A stretch of DNA of 64,000 nucleotides from Flavicella sediminum (lineage in GTDB: Bacteria; Bacteroidota; Bacteroidia; Flavobacteriales; Flavobacteriaceae). Below are positions 18,209-27,958 of this stretch, one piece after another. The DNA lies in NCBI RefSeq assembly GCF_006381105.1, contig NZ_VDET01000018.1:62001-126000 (forward strand). The letters are read 5' to 3'. Numbering within the stretch: the stretch's first letter is position 1; each line of letters opens with the position of its first letter. Below the pieces are notes generated by a model, which saw only the letters and a program-made list of their open reading frames with translations, searched no databases and had not been told where the DNA came from. The translations under genes and the position numbers were made by a program.

Positions 18209-19165
18209 ATGAAAATAACAGAGCATATAAAACAAGCAGAAGGAAAAACCTTATTTTCTTTTGAGATTGTACCGCCGGTAAAAGGCCAGAACATTCAAAA
18301 ATTATACGATAATATTGATCCTTTGATGGAGTTTAAACCTCCTTTTATTGATGTTACTACTTCTAGAGAGGAGTATGTGTATTTAGACAAAGGAAATGGT
18401 TTGTTGGAAAGAAAAGTTACAAGAATGCGTCCTGGAACGGTGGGTATTTGTGCTTCTTTAAAACATAAATACAATGTAGATACTGTGCCGCATGTATTGT
18501 GTGGTGGTTTTACTCGTGAAGAAACGGAGTATGTTTTGGTAGATTTACATTATTTAGGAATTGACAATATTGTGGCGCTAAGAGGGGATGCTATGAAACA
18601 TGAACCTCAATTTACTCCGGTTAAAGGAGGTAATAATTATGCCGTGGAGTTGGTAGATCAAATTGCCAAAATGAACGACGGAAAGTTTTTGAATGATTCA
18701 GAAGAAATGCAATACAAACCCGATTTTTGTATTGGTGTGGCGGGGTACCCTGAAAAGCATTTTGAATCGCCAAGCATGAAAAGTGACTTGCAACGTTTAA
18801 AAGAAAAAGTGGATGCAGGTGCGGATTATGTGGTCACTCAAATGTTTTTTGACAACCAAAAATATTTTGATTTTGTTGCGGCAGCCAAAGCTATTGGGAT
18901 AAACGTGCCTATTATTCCAGGAATTAAACCGGTGGCCGTTGAAAGACACTTGCAAATTTTACCAAAAGTTTTTAGTTTGGACTTGCCAGATGCTTTGGTT
19001 AAAGAAGTAGAAAAATGTAAAACGAAAGAAGCTATTCGCCAAGTTGGAATTGAATGGGCAATTCAGCAAAGTAAAGAATTGATTGATTTTGGTGTGCCAA
19101 CCGTACATTATTACTCAATGGGGAAATCTGATAATATTGTGAAAATTGCCAAGGAGATTTTCTAA
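18209..19165 (+). CDS. metF: methylenetetrahydrofolate reductase
   Basis: A 318-residue FAD enzyme that reduces 5,10-methylene- to 5-methyl-tetrahydrofolate for MetH. Visible family blocks: FSFEIVPPVKG (N-terminal catalytic Glu), DVTTSREE, NIVALRGDAMKH, FCIGVAGYPEKH, GADYVVTQMFFDN and PIIPGIKPV. Length matches bacterial MetF. Start at 18209; an ATG eight bases upstream leads straight to a stop. Slightly over 400 bp separate it from metH, with a terminator between, so it is likely transcribed separately. Confidence 0.93.
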   Translation: MKITEHIKQAEGKTLFSFEIVPPVKGQNIQKLYDNIDPLMEFKPPFIDVTTSREEYVYLDKGNGLLERKVTRMRPGTVGICASLKHKYNVDTVPHVLCGGFTREETEYVLVDLHYLGIDNIVALRGDAMKHEPQFTPVKGGNNYAVELVDQIAKMNDGKFLNDSEEMQYKPDFCIGVAGYPEKHFESPSMKSDLQRLKEKVDAGADYVVTQMFFDNQKYFDFVAAAKAIGINVPIIPGIKPVAVERHLQILPKVFSLDLPDALVKEVEKCKTKEAIRQVGIEWAIQQSKELIDFGVPTVHYYSMGKSDNIVKIAKEIF

Positions 19166-19235
19166 GTTTTTCTAAGAATAATAAAAGCAAATAGAGATAT
19201 AAAAAAAAGTGATTTTATCTGAAAGTTTTTAGTCT

Positions 19236-19253
19236 TATATTTGACTACATTTG
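19236..19253 (+). promoter_or_regulatory. two -7 boxes for trxA
   Basis: TATATTTG (19236-19243) and TACATTTG (19246-19253) both match TAnnTTTG, ten bases apart, 40-57 bp before the trxA ATG. Two start sites or one flexible promoter may serve this housekeeping gene. Confidence 0.5.
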
Positions 19254-19292
19254 TAGAGTAATAAAGAATAAAAATTTTAAAAATATAAAGAT

Positions 19293-19610
19293 ATGGCATT
19301 AGAAATTACAGATGCAACTTTTGAGGAAGTAGTATTAAAATCGACACAACCAGTTTTGGTTGACTTTTGGGCAACTTGGTGTGGACCTTGTAGAATGGTT
19401 GGACCAATTATTGAAGAATTAAGCAATGATTACGACGGAAAAGCTGTTGTTGGTAAAGTGGATGTAGATAGCAACCAAGAATTTGCTGCAAAATACGGAG
19501 TTCGTAACATTCCTACCGTTTTGTTATTTAAAAATGGTGAAGTGATAGACAAACAAGTTGGTGTAGCGCCTAAAGCTACTTATGCAGCTAAAATTGATGC
19601 AGCACTTTAA
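19293..19610 (+). CDS. trxA: thioredoxin
   Basis: A 105-residue thioredoxin with the active site WCGPC (Cys30, Cys33) in VDFWATWCGPCRM, the buried Asp24, and the cis-proline loop RNIPTVLLFKNGE. It is a cytoplasmic dithiol reductant. It stands alone with its own promoter and terminator. Nothing unusual. Confidence 0.97.
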   Translation: MALEITDATFEEVVLKSTQPVLVDFWATWCGPCRMVGPIIEELSNDYDGKAVVGKVDVDSNQEFAAKYGVRNIPTVLLFKNGEVIDKQVGVAPKATYAAKIDAAL

Positions 19611-19630
19611 AAAGTACTGTTACTTATATA

Positions 19631-19668
19631 AAAAAAGCGGAGAACCAAGTTCTCCGCTTTTTTTATAC
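19631..19668. terminator. bidirectional terminator between trxA and the giant protein gene
   Basis: AAAAAAGCGGAGAAC pairs perfectly with GTTCTCCGCTTTTTT around a three-base loop. T-runs on both strands make it work for trxA and for the convergent 8.1-kb gene that ends at 19683. Confidence 0.9.
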
Positions 19669-19682
19669 TTTTTTATTTCTGC

Positions 19683-22600
19683 TTAGTACAACAAACTGAA
19701 GTGCCCTGTTTTTACCGTAGTTTTTCCTAGCTTATCTGTCAGCTCTAAACTATACCAATAATCTGTTGCGGGCATTTTACGACCTAGAAAAGTTCCATCC
19801 CACTTTTCGTCTGCTAACGGATTTAGTGTTTTTAGTAATCGACCTGTTTTATCAAATATTTTAATCAAACCATTGCTGTAATTGATGGCTTCAATACTGA
19901 TTCCCCAAGTAGGGTTTTCTCCGTCGTTATCTGGTGTGAAAAATTTAGGAAAATTCAATACTGTAATGTTTTCCAAAATATTAGAGTCTCCACAACTAGC
20001 ATGACTTACCATCGCGGTATAAGTTCCAGAAGGAACATCCACAAAAGTATTGTTGTTCAGTTGCTCCATTGAATAAGAGCTGCCTTCTAAACGATAAGTA
20101 TAATCTCCTGTTCCTTTTGTAAGGATCACTACTGTGTTTTCTGAATTTCCGTCTTCTATTTTAAAATTAACAATAACGGGCTTGTTCGCTGACTGTGTTA
20201 CAATTACTTTTTCAACCGGACATTCAGGCGATGTTGGAATACTTGCCGAAACGGTATAATTCCCAGATTTAGTAACTAAAATAGAAGGGCCTGTTCCTAC
20301 AATTTTATTAGAAGAATTTCGCCAAGTATACGCATAAGTACCTGCTGGATTTTCAATGAGCAATTCTGTTTCTTCACGATCACAAATAAATACGATCTCG
20401 TCCGTTACATCAAATTCCGGCAACTGATTTACAATTAGATCAAAACCTAAACCAGCTACAAAACATTGTGTACTTGTGTTTTCTACACGAACATAAATAG
20501 TTTGCTGATGGGCTTGTGTATTTGTGTAAGGAGAAGTTAAAGCATTTGTTGCTGTTTCTGCGTCATTTAAAGAAGTGTGATAGGTTACTTTAAATGTTGC
20601 TGAAGATTGGCTTCCTAAAATTTGACTAGATTGACTTTCCAAATTGAAAGTAGAAACAATTCCATCTACAGTCGCATCTTCACAACGTTCAAGGTTGTCA
20701 GCGGCATCTATTGTTGGCAATGGATGTACCAAAAGCTTAAAGTTGCCATGTGGGTTGAAACAACCGGTGTTTTTATCTAACAATCGAATGTAAATAAGTT
20801 GGTCATTAGGGAATGCTTCAGCCGTACCAATAATTGGATTGCTGCCATTCAAGGAATCGTCAAAATTTCTATGGTAGCTTACTTCAAAATCACTTGCAGC
20901 TCTAGCTCCTAAAACAGTTGGGGTCTGACTTTCTAGGTCGAAACCACTTACCAATCCGTCTGTATCATCATCACATAATTCTAAGTCTGCCACTGCATTT
21001 AAGGCAGGAATAGGAGTTACGTCTAATTTTATATGTGGACCAAAACCGTAACATGCATTGTTAATATCACTATCTACACGTAGCCAAATTTCTTGACTTG
21101 TAGGATAGCCAATATTTCTATAATTGGCAATGTTGGATATCGGATTCAATTCAGCCAAACCGTCTGCTTGATTTCTATAATATTTAATGGTGTACGATTG
21201 TCCCGGAGGTAACATTGCTTCTACTTCAGGAGTAACACTGCTAAAATCAAAAGTAGCAATACCGTCAGCATCATTGTTATTTTCCGTATCGTTTCCGTCT
21301 TCATCCAAATAATCATCACAGCTTTCAAAAGATCGTAAAAAAGAACTGTCAATATTTGTTGTGGTAACCACCAAATCTACTTGCGCTACACTGATACAAG
21401 CAGCAGAATTTTCAACACGAGCCCAAACGGTATAGTTGTGAATTTCATGATTTTCAAAAGCGGTTGGTTCAATAATTATTTTTGAAGGATCGTTTGTTAG
21501 GGCGCCTTCTTTGCTGTCAAAATAAACAAAAGTTTCATTTCTATAATTGGCAGAAATTTCATTTTCTTTTTCTCGCAGGTTGAAATAGGTGAACCCATCA
21601 GCATCGTCGTCACATTGAACGAGTGTAACATCAGAAATAGTTGGCAATGGAATGATGGTTAAAATAAGTTCTTTAAAATCTGTTTCACAAGAAGTGCTAT
21701 TACTTTTTGCAATAACAAAATAAGAAGTCGTAATAGTTGGACTTACATTGGTATTTGTGATCCGTGTTGTTTTGTCAGCTTCATAAAATTCATATTGAAT
21801 GCCTGAGTCTGTAGTCGAAACCATAGTATTTAAATCGATGGAATCATAGATACATATTTCTTTATCTGTAATTGTAATATTAGGTAAAGGAGTTACGTTA
21901 ACCTGTAAATCAATAGAATTAGAACAAAGGTTGGCATCGGTGTATGTATACGTAATGGTATGCGTACCAACACCTGCAGTTGATGGTGTAAAGGTCCCTG
22001 TGGTATTGACTCCAGTTCCACTGAAATCTCCTCCAGAAGGAGTTGCTATTAATTGCACAGCACTGGCATCAACACATAAATTATCTTGCGGTGTAAAAGT
22101 CAATGTAGGAGTGCTATTGACAGTAATAGTTGTGCTGTCGGTATTTTCACAGCCATTGCTATCGACATAGGTATACCTAATGTTGTGCGAACCAACTCCA
22201 GCAGTTGTAGGATTGAATTCTCCTGTATTGCTTACGCCCGTTCCACTAAATGTTCCGTTGATTGGATTTCCTGTTAATTGCACTGCATTCGCATCAACAC
22301 ATAATTCTGATTGTGCAGCAATACTTACAACAGGTAACGGGTTTACAACAACGTCTATAGATGCTGAATTTTGACAACCCTTGCTGTCTGTATAGTCGTA
22401 GGTAATGGTATGGGTACCCGCAGCAGCATCCGATGGAGTAAATAATCCCGTTGCATTGACACCTATTCCGCTAAAAGTACCTCCAGAAGGAGTTGCTATT
22501 AATTGAACGGCAGCAGCATCAATACATAAATCAGGTATGCTGGTAAAGTTGATGACAGGCAAAGGGTTTACTGTAATGTCAATAGTTGTACTTGCGTCGC

Positions 22601-25600
22601 AGCCATTGGCATCGGTGTAGTCGTAGCTAATAGTAAACGTACCCGCTAAGGAAATGCTAGGGTCAAATATTCCCGTTGCATTCACACCTGTTCCGCTAAA
22701 TACACCCCCTGTTGGATTGGCCATTAACTGAACTGCTGCTGCATCGATGCATAAATCGGCTTGTGGTGTGATGCTTACATCTACAGATTTATTAACTGTA
22801 ACACTAATAGAATCACTATTGGTACAAGAATTTCCATCAGTATATTCATAGGTAATTGTATGCGTACCAACACCCGCTGTTTGTGGATTGAAAAGTCCTG
22901 AAGTGCTAACACCTGTACCCGAAAAAGTTCCACCAGCTGGACTTGCTGTTAACTGTTCGCTAGGTGCTTCTATACAGAGTGCCGATTGTGGAGTCATCGA
23001 AATTACGGGTAAAGGGTTTACAGTAATTGTGATGTCTTTAGATTCTGTACAACCATTTGTATTTGTAAAGGTATAGTTGATGGTATTGTTTCCTAGCATG
23101 GCATCTGAAGCAGTAAAGATACCTGAAGCGGTCACTCCATTTCCTGAAAATGTTCCTCCAGCTGGCGTTACATCTATTTGAAAAGGCATAGCATCAATAC
23201 ACAAAGGACTGATACTGCTGAAGATAATTTCTGGAGCGGCATAGACAGTAATATCTGTGTTTGCAGAATTTTCACAGCCTTTCGGATCTGTAAAAGTATA
23301 GCTAATGGTATGTGTTCCTGGTCCTGCCGTACTAGGAGAAAAAACACCTGTTATGGGGTTGACGCCTGTTCCAGAAAAAGTTCCACCAGCTGGACTGGCC
23401 GTTAGTGTTACGTCTGTGGTGTTTTCACAAAGCGCACTTTGAGTATCTAAAGTGACAATAGGTAATGGATTTACGGTTAAGGTAAATTCATCTGTACAAA
23501 CAATTCCATTGGTGGTAATTTTAATAAAATAAGTAGTTGTTTCTGTAGGTGAAACATCTAGTGTGCTCGTTTTATCTGGAAATAGTACTTCGGTAGCACC
23601 TTTGTAATAGCCCCATTCCACATCTGTAGTCCCCGTAAATTCAAACAAAGGCCATGAGTTTCTGTCAACGCTACTGTTTATTGCGTCGTTCCATTTAATA
23701 CCGTTGCTACCAAATTCGAACTGTGCATAATCTTCTTCATTGCTAACACTGTTATTAGGAAAATCGTTTGGTTCATTGGTCGCCCAATTGCTATAAGATA
23801 GCGGAGTCCCGTCAATCCAATACCAGCCGCCGGCAGGTTCAGAAAAATCTGAAGCTGTTGCAATTTGTTTTAATCCTATCCATATGGAAATATTGTCATT
23901 TCCAACATGTCCTAAGCTTTGCAAAGCGTTGTATACATGCTGTTCTTCTGCTGTAGAGTTGATGATATACATGGAAGCACCTGCAAAAGTATCGCCCAAT
24001 GCGTTTGCGGTTTCCCAAGGCATGGATTCTTTTTTAACAAAATAATGCGAATCTCCGAATGTTGTGATCAAGGTCAATTCCGGATTCTCATTCATAAAAT
24101 CTTCGGCAGTTTTTGGAACCCCGTCTGTAGTCAGGGTAATAGTTTCGCCTTCACAAATTTCAGAAACACTAGATTGAATTTCAGGAGCAGATAAGAATAC
24201 AGTTGTTTCAGTTCTAACATCCGTAACACAATTATTGGCATTTCTCAATTCAGCAAAATAAACCTGATTGTGGATTAGATTTTCAGTTGGAGCCAATTCT
24301 GTCCCGCCAGCATCACTTGTAAACCAGTGCAAGCTGTTTGCTCCTTGATTTTTTATTTTTAAATCGGCTATGGTAGGTATCGCTCCATCTGTAGCACAAA
24401 AAGTTTGAATAATATCTAAGATAGCTGGATTTGGAATTGCATAGACTTCGATATCAATGTCTATGGTGTTTTCACAACTAGCAGAGGTGCTATAGGTATA
24501 CGTGATGGTATGAATTCCGGCCGTTGCGGTAACAGGCGTAAATAATCCTGTATTCGAAACACCAGCACCACTAAATATACCTCCTGCAGGACTTGCAGTT
24601 AATTGTACAGGTGTGTTATTTAGGCATAAAGGATCTTGAGGATTAAACGTTAAATCGGCAAAGGTGTTAACTGTTAATACGGCTGTGTCTGAAATAAGTC
24701 CACATGCATTTCCAACTTTGTTTAGTACAGCTCTATAATTAGCTTTAGACAGACTAGAATTTGTGTTAGAAAGAATCAATTCCTTCGTTGTTGTTCCTGA
24801 ATAAGTAGCGTCATTTGTTAAATCATTCCATGAAATACCATCGGTACTAATTTGCCATTGAATGTCTGTTGTATTTGTGGTAATTGTAAATGTGGCGCGT
24901 TCAAATTCACAGATACTTTCGTCAATAGGTTGTGCTGTAATTTCTATAGGTGCGGCAATAATATAGGCATCATTAGGAGCAGTATAGCCATCTGAACCCG
25001 AAGTAACTTTTCCTTGAGAATTTACAATAGGACTGGCATTTCCTAAATAACCATTGTCGTTCACATCGGTAAAACCAGCTTCAATAACATCATTACAAGC
25101 GTCATCATCAGCATCGGTTTCAACAGCATTGGGTAGCAAGTCAGCATCTGTATCTGCAATGGTATAGTTTAAGATTCCATTATCTGCAACCGTTTCAAGG
25201 GCATTATGCAGTCCGTTGGCACCAAAATCTCCAACCACACCATCCACAATTCCATCGTTGTTTGCATCGGTTGCATTGGAGTTCGCTTCTTTTAAGTCAT
25301 AAATTCCATCATTGTCGGAATCTAGGTCTAGATAGTCGTATAAAGTATCTGCATCTGTATCTACAATATTCTGTGATGATAGGGCAAAAATATCATACAC
25401 ACCATCACCATTAAGGTCAGCAGTATCAATAGAGCTTAGAATTTTTCCTGTTGCTTCGGTAATATCTGGAATTCCATCATTGTCCGAATCTGCGTCAAAA
25501 TGATCTACGATACCATCGCCATCAGAATCCAATCCGATACAGTTTACGGTCATTTTAAACTTCGCTTTGTTACTTGTTGTGTCGGAGTTATTTCGGTAAT

Positions 25601-27791
25601 TTATTTGAAATCCTTCTACCTGACTTGCACTAATGGCAAATGTACCCGAACCAAAATTCAGTGCGTTTTGGTTCATAACAAAACGTACTTCAAAAGCAGA
25701 AAAATGGGTAACACCACTTTCGTAAATTCCATCATAATTGGTGTCGACTAATAACTGGTTGTCTGGGTTGTAAATGGAAACCGTACTTTCATAGGGAACG
25801 GAAATAATAAAATTTTCGTCATTGGTGAGTCGTTCATCAGAATTTCCAGTAACAGCATATTCAAGTTTGATGTTTATAGGATTGTTAAAAGTCGTTTTGT
25901 AGGTGACTTCATTGGTAACTCCTGCTGGAGTGCTCATTACAAACGTACCTGTATTTGTTCCAGAAAATGGAGTTGTAGCAGCTGTGTTTTCGGTACTCAC
26001 TTCTCCGGTAAAGGTATAGCCGCCTGTAAAACTTCCATTGGTTTCGTTGGATAAATCAAAATCATAAGAGCCTAAGGATTCGGTACAATTTAAAATACCA
26101 TCGTTGTCATTGTCCAAATCAATTGCGTTCACAATACCATCGTTGTCAGAATCTTCGGGGCAATTGCTAACAGGAATATTGTCGGACCTTAAGGAGAAGG
26201 CACTACAAATGATTCTTCCTTCTACCTGATAATTTCCAGGTTCTGTAGGCACATAGCTAATACTTTTTGCACCAACAATTTCAACACCATCTTTGTACCA
26301 TTGAAACTCATCATAAGAAGTCAGGGCATTCATAGAGAGGGTAACGTTTGGCAGACAGTTGGTTGTAACTCCGGCAGAAATGTCATAAAAAACTTCAGGC
26401 TTTATAGAGAAACCAGAATAGTAGCCACCAAAAGCAGCAGATCCATTGGTTCCAAAGGCAGCTACATAAACTTCTTCATCAGATAGCACACTTACATTTC
26501 CAGATAATCCTTCAATTAAATAAGTTACATAGTCTGTTTTTCCATTGACATCGGTTGGGCCGGTTACAGTAATTCCTCCACCTAACGCGGTAAAATCAAC
26601 GCCATTTATTTTTAAGCCTTTATTTTTTTTTGCCAATACAGAAATACCTCCTGTAAATGTTTTGGTTCCAATGCTTTGAATCAAAGGAATATTGTCTACC
26701 TCTTTAGGTGTTTCACAATTTATAGGGGGGACAAAGAAAAGGCCGAGGTTTGCAGAGCTGTTTGTACCACCAACTGCTTGGTAGGCAAAAACATCTTTAG
26801 AGGTCCATACATATAAATTAGCCCCTGCGTTGGCACCATTAAATTTGTCACCTTCAATAGAATGGTATTCTCCGGCATTTAAAGTAGCTACCAAAGTACC
26901 TGAAATATTATCTCCATTTATATAGACTTCCGTATTGTCTTCATGGGCAACTATTATTGGATTTTCCATATCGTCCAATCCAAAGGCACGGGTAAAAATA
27001 TATTCGTTACCAATTCTTTCTGTAGGAACAATTTGATCAAAACCATAATCTCTTCCGCCTCCACTTTCTGAGGTAGAGCCATTGGCAGAACCACAAGAAA
27101 CGGCAATATTTTTATTAGAAGTAACGAGTGCTCCAATAAATCCGTCTAGGTTGTCTGCGCTATCTCTCGTTCTAACGGCAAAAACAATACTTTGACCGCT
27201 ATTTAAGCTTAGCAAAGCAGGGGGGATGTTTATAAAACTTATACCTGGAGGTAAATCATCAATGTTTACAATTGTGTTATTTTCAGTTGCCATAATGGAA
27301 ATAAAAGACAAAGAAGATACGGGGTTGTTTGGGTTGTTAAAAGCGCCAGTTCGAAATTCTTTACCGAGTCCTGCAAGACCTTTACTAACCAGTGCACCTG
27401 CTTGGGATCCATTACCCCCATTAACTTTTACGGTAACATAGACCAAATCATCGGCTTCTATTATATAACCTTTGTCTGAAAACCGTCTGAAGGTTTTATT
27501 TTCATCTATAAAAAGTTGTGTGTCTCCTCCGCTCCCAATACTGTGTACATATGGATTGTTTTTAGAGGCTGTTCCAGTAATGGTTGTACCACCAACAGCA
27601 ATAATTCTTATGGGAACATCTGTTGTACTGGGTGTAGAAATATATAGATATTGATCTTGAGGTGTCGCATTAGGTTCAATACTAGTAGTTAAGGGCGGAA
27701 TATAGTGTGTTTTACTAAACTGTGCGCTAACTGGGGTAATGAATGCTGTAAAAAGCAATAGTAAGAAAAACTTGAGTAGGGTATATTTCAT
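19683..27791 (-). CDS. giant secreted modular adhesin-like protein, type IX secretion (type B)
   Basis: 2702 residues. In order: signal peptide (1-24); a region like the IgGFc-binding N-terminal family (about 30-470); Asp-rich thrombospondin type 3 repeats (about 545-570 and 750-915, pattern DSDNDGI); Ig-like part; one 75-residue repeat (about 1042-1115); a C-type lectin domain (about 1240-1390; WIDGTPLSYSNWATNEPN); seven contiguous repeats of ~75 residues (about 1440-1965; LCxxxxxxxLTASPAGGTFSGTGV then HTITYTYTD); four CDDDxDG modules; and a T9SS type B sorting domain (about 2615-2702; FFTPDNDGENPTWGI, ending TGHFSLLY). Probably a surface-exposed or released adhesin, possibly glycan-binding. 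A single transcription unit. Confidence 0.85.
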   Translation of the reverse strand: MKYTLLKFFLLLLFTAFITPVSAQFSKTHYIPPLTTSIEPNATPQDQYLYISTPSTTDVPIRIIAVGGTTITGTASKNNPYVHSIGSGGDTQLFIDENKTFRRFSDKGYIIEADDLVYVTVKVNGGNGSQAGALVSKGLAGLGKEFRTGAFNNPNNPVSSLSFISIMATENNTIVNIDDLPPGISFINIPPALLSLNSGQSIVFAVRTRDSADNLDGFIGALVTSNKNIAVSCGSANGSTSESGGGRDYGFDQIVPTERIGNEYIFTRAFGLDDMENPIIVAHEDNTEVYINGDNISGTLVATLNAGEYHSIEGDKFNGANAGANLYVWTSKDVFAYQAVGGTNSSANLGLFFVPPINCETPKEVDNIPLIQSIGTKTFTGGISVLAKKNKGLKINGVDFTALGGGITVTGPTDVNGKTDYVTYLIEGLSGNVSVLSDEEVYVAAFGTNGSAAFGGYYSGFSIKPEVFYDISAGVTTNCLPNVTLSMNALTSYDEFQWYKDGVEIVGAKSISYVPTEPGNYQVEGRIICSAFSLRSDNIPVSNCPEDSDNDGIVNAIDLDNDNDGILNCTESLGSYDFDLSNETNGSFTGGYTFTGEVSTENTAATTPFSGTNTGTFVMSTPAGVTNEVTYKTTFNNPINIKLEYAVTGNSDERLTNDENFIISVPYESTVSIYNPDNQLLVDTNYDGIYESGVTHFSAFEVRFVMNQNALNFGSGTFAISASQVEGFQINYRNNSDTTSNKAKFKMTVNCIGLDSDGDGIVDHFDADSDNDGIPDITEATGKILSSIDTADLNGDGVYDIFALSSQNIVDTDADTLYDYLDLDSDNDGIYDLKEANSNATDANNDGIVDGVVGDFGANGLHNALETVADNGILNYTIADTDADLLPNAVETDADDDACNDVIEAGFTDVNDNGYLGNASPIVNSQGKVTSGSDGYTAPNDAYIIAAPIEITAQPIDESICEFERATFTITTNTTDIQWQISTDGISWNDLTNDATYSGTTTKELILSNTNSSLSKANYRAVLNKVGNACGLISDTAVLTVNTFADLTFNPQDPLCLNNTPVQLTASPAGGIFSGAGVSNTGLFTPVTATAGIHTITYTYSTSASCENTIDIDIEVYAIPNPAILDIIQTFCATDGAIPTIADLKIKNQGANSLHWFTSDAGGTELAPTENLIHNQVYFAELRNANNCVTDVRTETTVFLSAPEIQSSVSEICEGETITLTTDGVPKTAEDFMNENPELTLITTFGDSHYFVKKESMPWETANALGDTFAGASMYIINSTAEEQHVYNALQSLGHVGNDNISIWIGLKQIATASDFSEPAGGWYWIDGTPLSYSNWATNEPNDFPNNSVSNEEDYAQFEFGSNGIKWNDAINSSVDRNSWPLFEFTGTTDVEWGYYKGATEVLFPDKTSTLDVSPTETTTYFIKITTNGIVCTDEFTLTVNPLPIVTLDTQSALCENTTDVTLTASPAGGTFSGTGVNPITGVFSPSTAGPGTHTISYTFTDPKGCENSANTDITVYAAPEIIFSSISPLCIDAMPFQIDVTPAGGTFSGNGVTASGIFTASDAMLGNNTINYTFTNTNGCTESKDITITVNPLPVISMTPQSALCIEAPSEQLTASPAGGTFSGTGVSTSGLFNPQTAGVGTHTITYEYTDGNSCTNSDSISVTVNKSVDVSITPQADLCIDAAAVQLMANPTGGVFSGTGVNATGIFDPSISLAGTFTISYDYTDANGCDASTTIDITVNPLPVINFTSIPDLCIDAAAVQLIATPSGGTFSGIGVNATGLFTPSDAAAGTHTITYDYTDSKGCQNSASIDVVVNPLPVVSIAAQSELCVDANAVQLTGNPINGTFSGTGVSNTGEFNPTTAGVGSHNIRYTYVDSNGCENTDSTTITVNSTPTLTFTPQDNLCVDASAVQLIATPSGGDFSGTGVNTTGTFTPSTAGVGTHTITYTYTDANLCSNSIDLQVNVTPLPNITITDKEICIYDSIDLNTMVSTTDSGIQYEFYEADKTTRITNTNVSPTITTSYFVIAKSNSTSCETDFKELILTIIPLPTISDVTLVQCDDDADGFTYFNLREKENEISANYRNETFVYFDSKEGALTNDPSKIIIEPTAFENHEIHNYTVWARVENSAACISVAQVDLVVTTTNIDSSFLRSFESCDDYLDEDGNDTENNNDADGIATFDFSSVTPEVEAMLPPGQSYTIKYYRNQADGLAELNPISNIANYRNIGYPTSQEIWLRVDSDINNACYGFGPHIKLDVTPIPALNAVADLELCDDDTDGLVSGFDLESQTPTVLGARAASDFEVSYHRNFDDSLNGSNPIIGTAEAFPNDQLIYIRLLDKNTGCFNPHGNFKLLVHPLPTIDAADNLERCEDATVDGIVSTFNLESQSSQILGSQSSATFKVTYHTSLNDAETATNALTSPYTNTQAHQQTIYVRVENTSTQCFVAGLGFDLIVNQLPEFDVTDEIVFICDREETELLIENPAGTYAYTWRNSSNKIVGTGPSILVTKSGNYTVSASIPTSPECPVEKVIVTQSANKPVIVNFKIEDGNSENTVVILTKGTGDYTYRLEGSSYSMEQLNNNTFVDVPSGTYTAMVSHASCGDSNILENITVLNFPKFFTPDNDGENPTWGISIEAINYSNGLIKIFDKTGRLLKTLNPLADEKWDGTFLGRKMPATDYWYSLELTDKLGKTTVKTGHFSLLY
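21890..23475 (-). repeat. seven tandem ~225-bp coding repeats
   Basis: Within the giant gene seven consecutive units of about 75 codons share the LC...LTASPxGGTFSGTGV...HTITYxYTDxxGC pattern. Several units share nearly identical stretches in DNA, such as those coding CIDAAAVQL, so recombination could change copy number. An eighth, separate copy lies near 24440-24670. Confidence 0.8.
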
Positions 27792-27924
27792 TTTTCGGTA
27801 TGAATCAAGGTTTAAAAATAAACAATTCGCTTTTAATATCTATGAAGATTATTAATTAACTGAAGAGGAAAGCAATTTATTGTTTATTGGACACTAAAAA
27901 AGAGTTTTAGTTTAAAGAATTGTT

Positions 27925-27932
27925 TAAATTTG
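27925..27932 (+). promoter_or_regulatory. -7 promoter box for the 27959 gene
   Basis: TAAATTTG fits TAnnTTTG, 26 bp before the ATG at 27959. The giant gene runs away from this region on the other strand. Confidence 0.5.
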
Positions 27933-27958
27933 AGTTATAAGAAAAGCAGATTTGATTT

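Noticed and set aside
21931-23956. Several plus-strand frames of 60-90 codons opposite the giant gene
   Set aside because: They are by-products of repeated coding DNA on the other strand; the same short peptides recur with the repeat.
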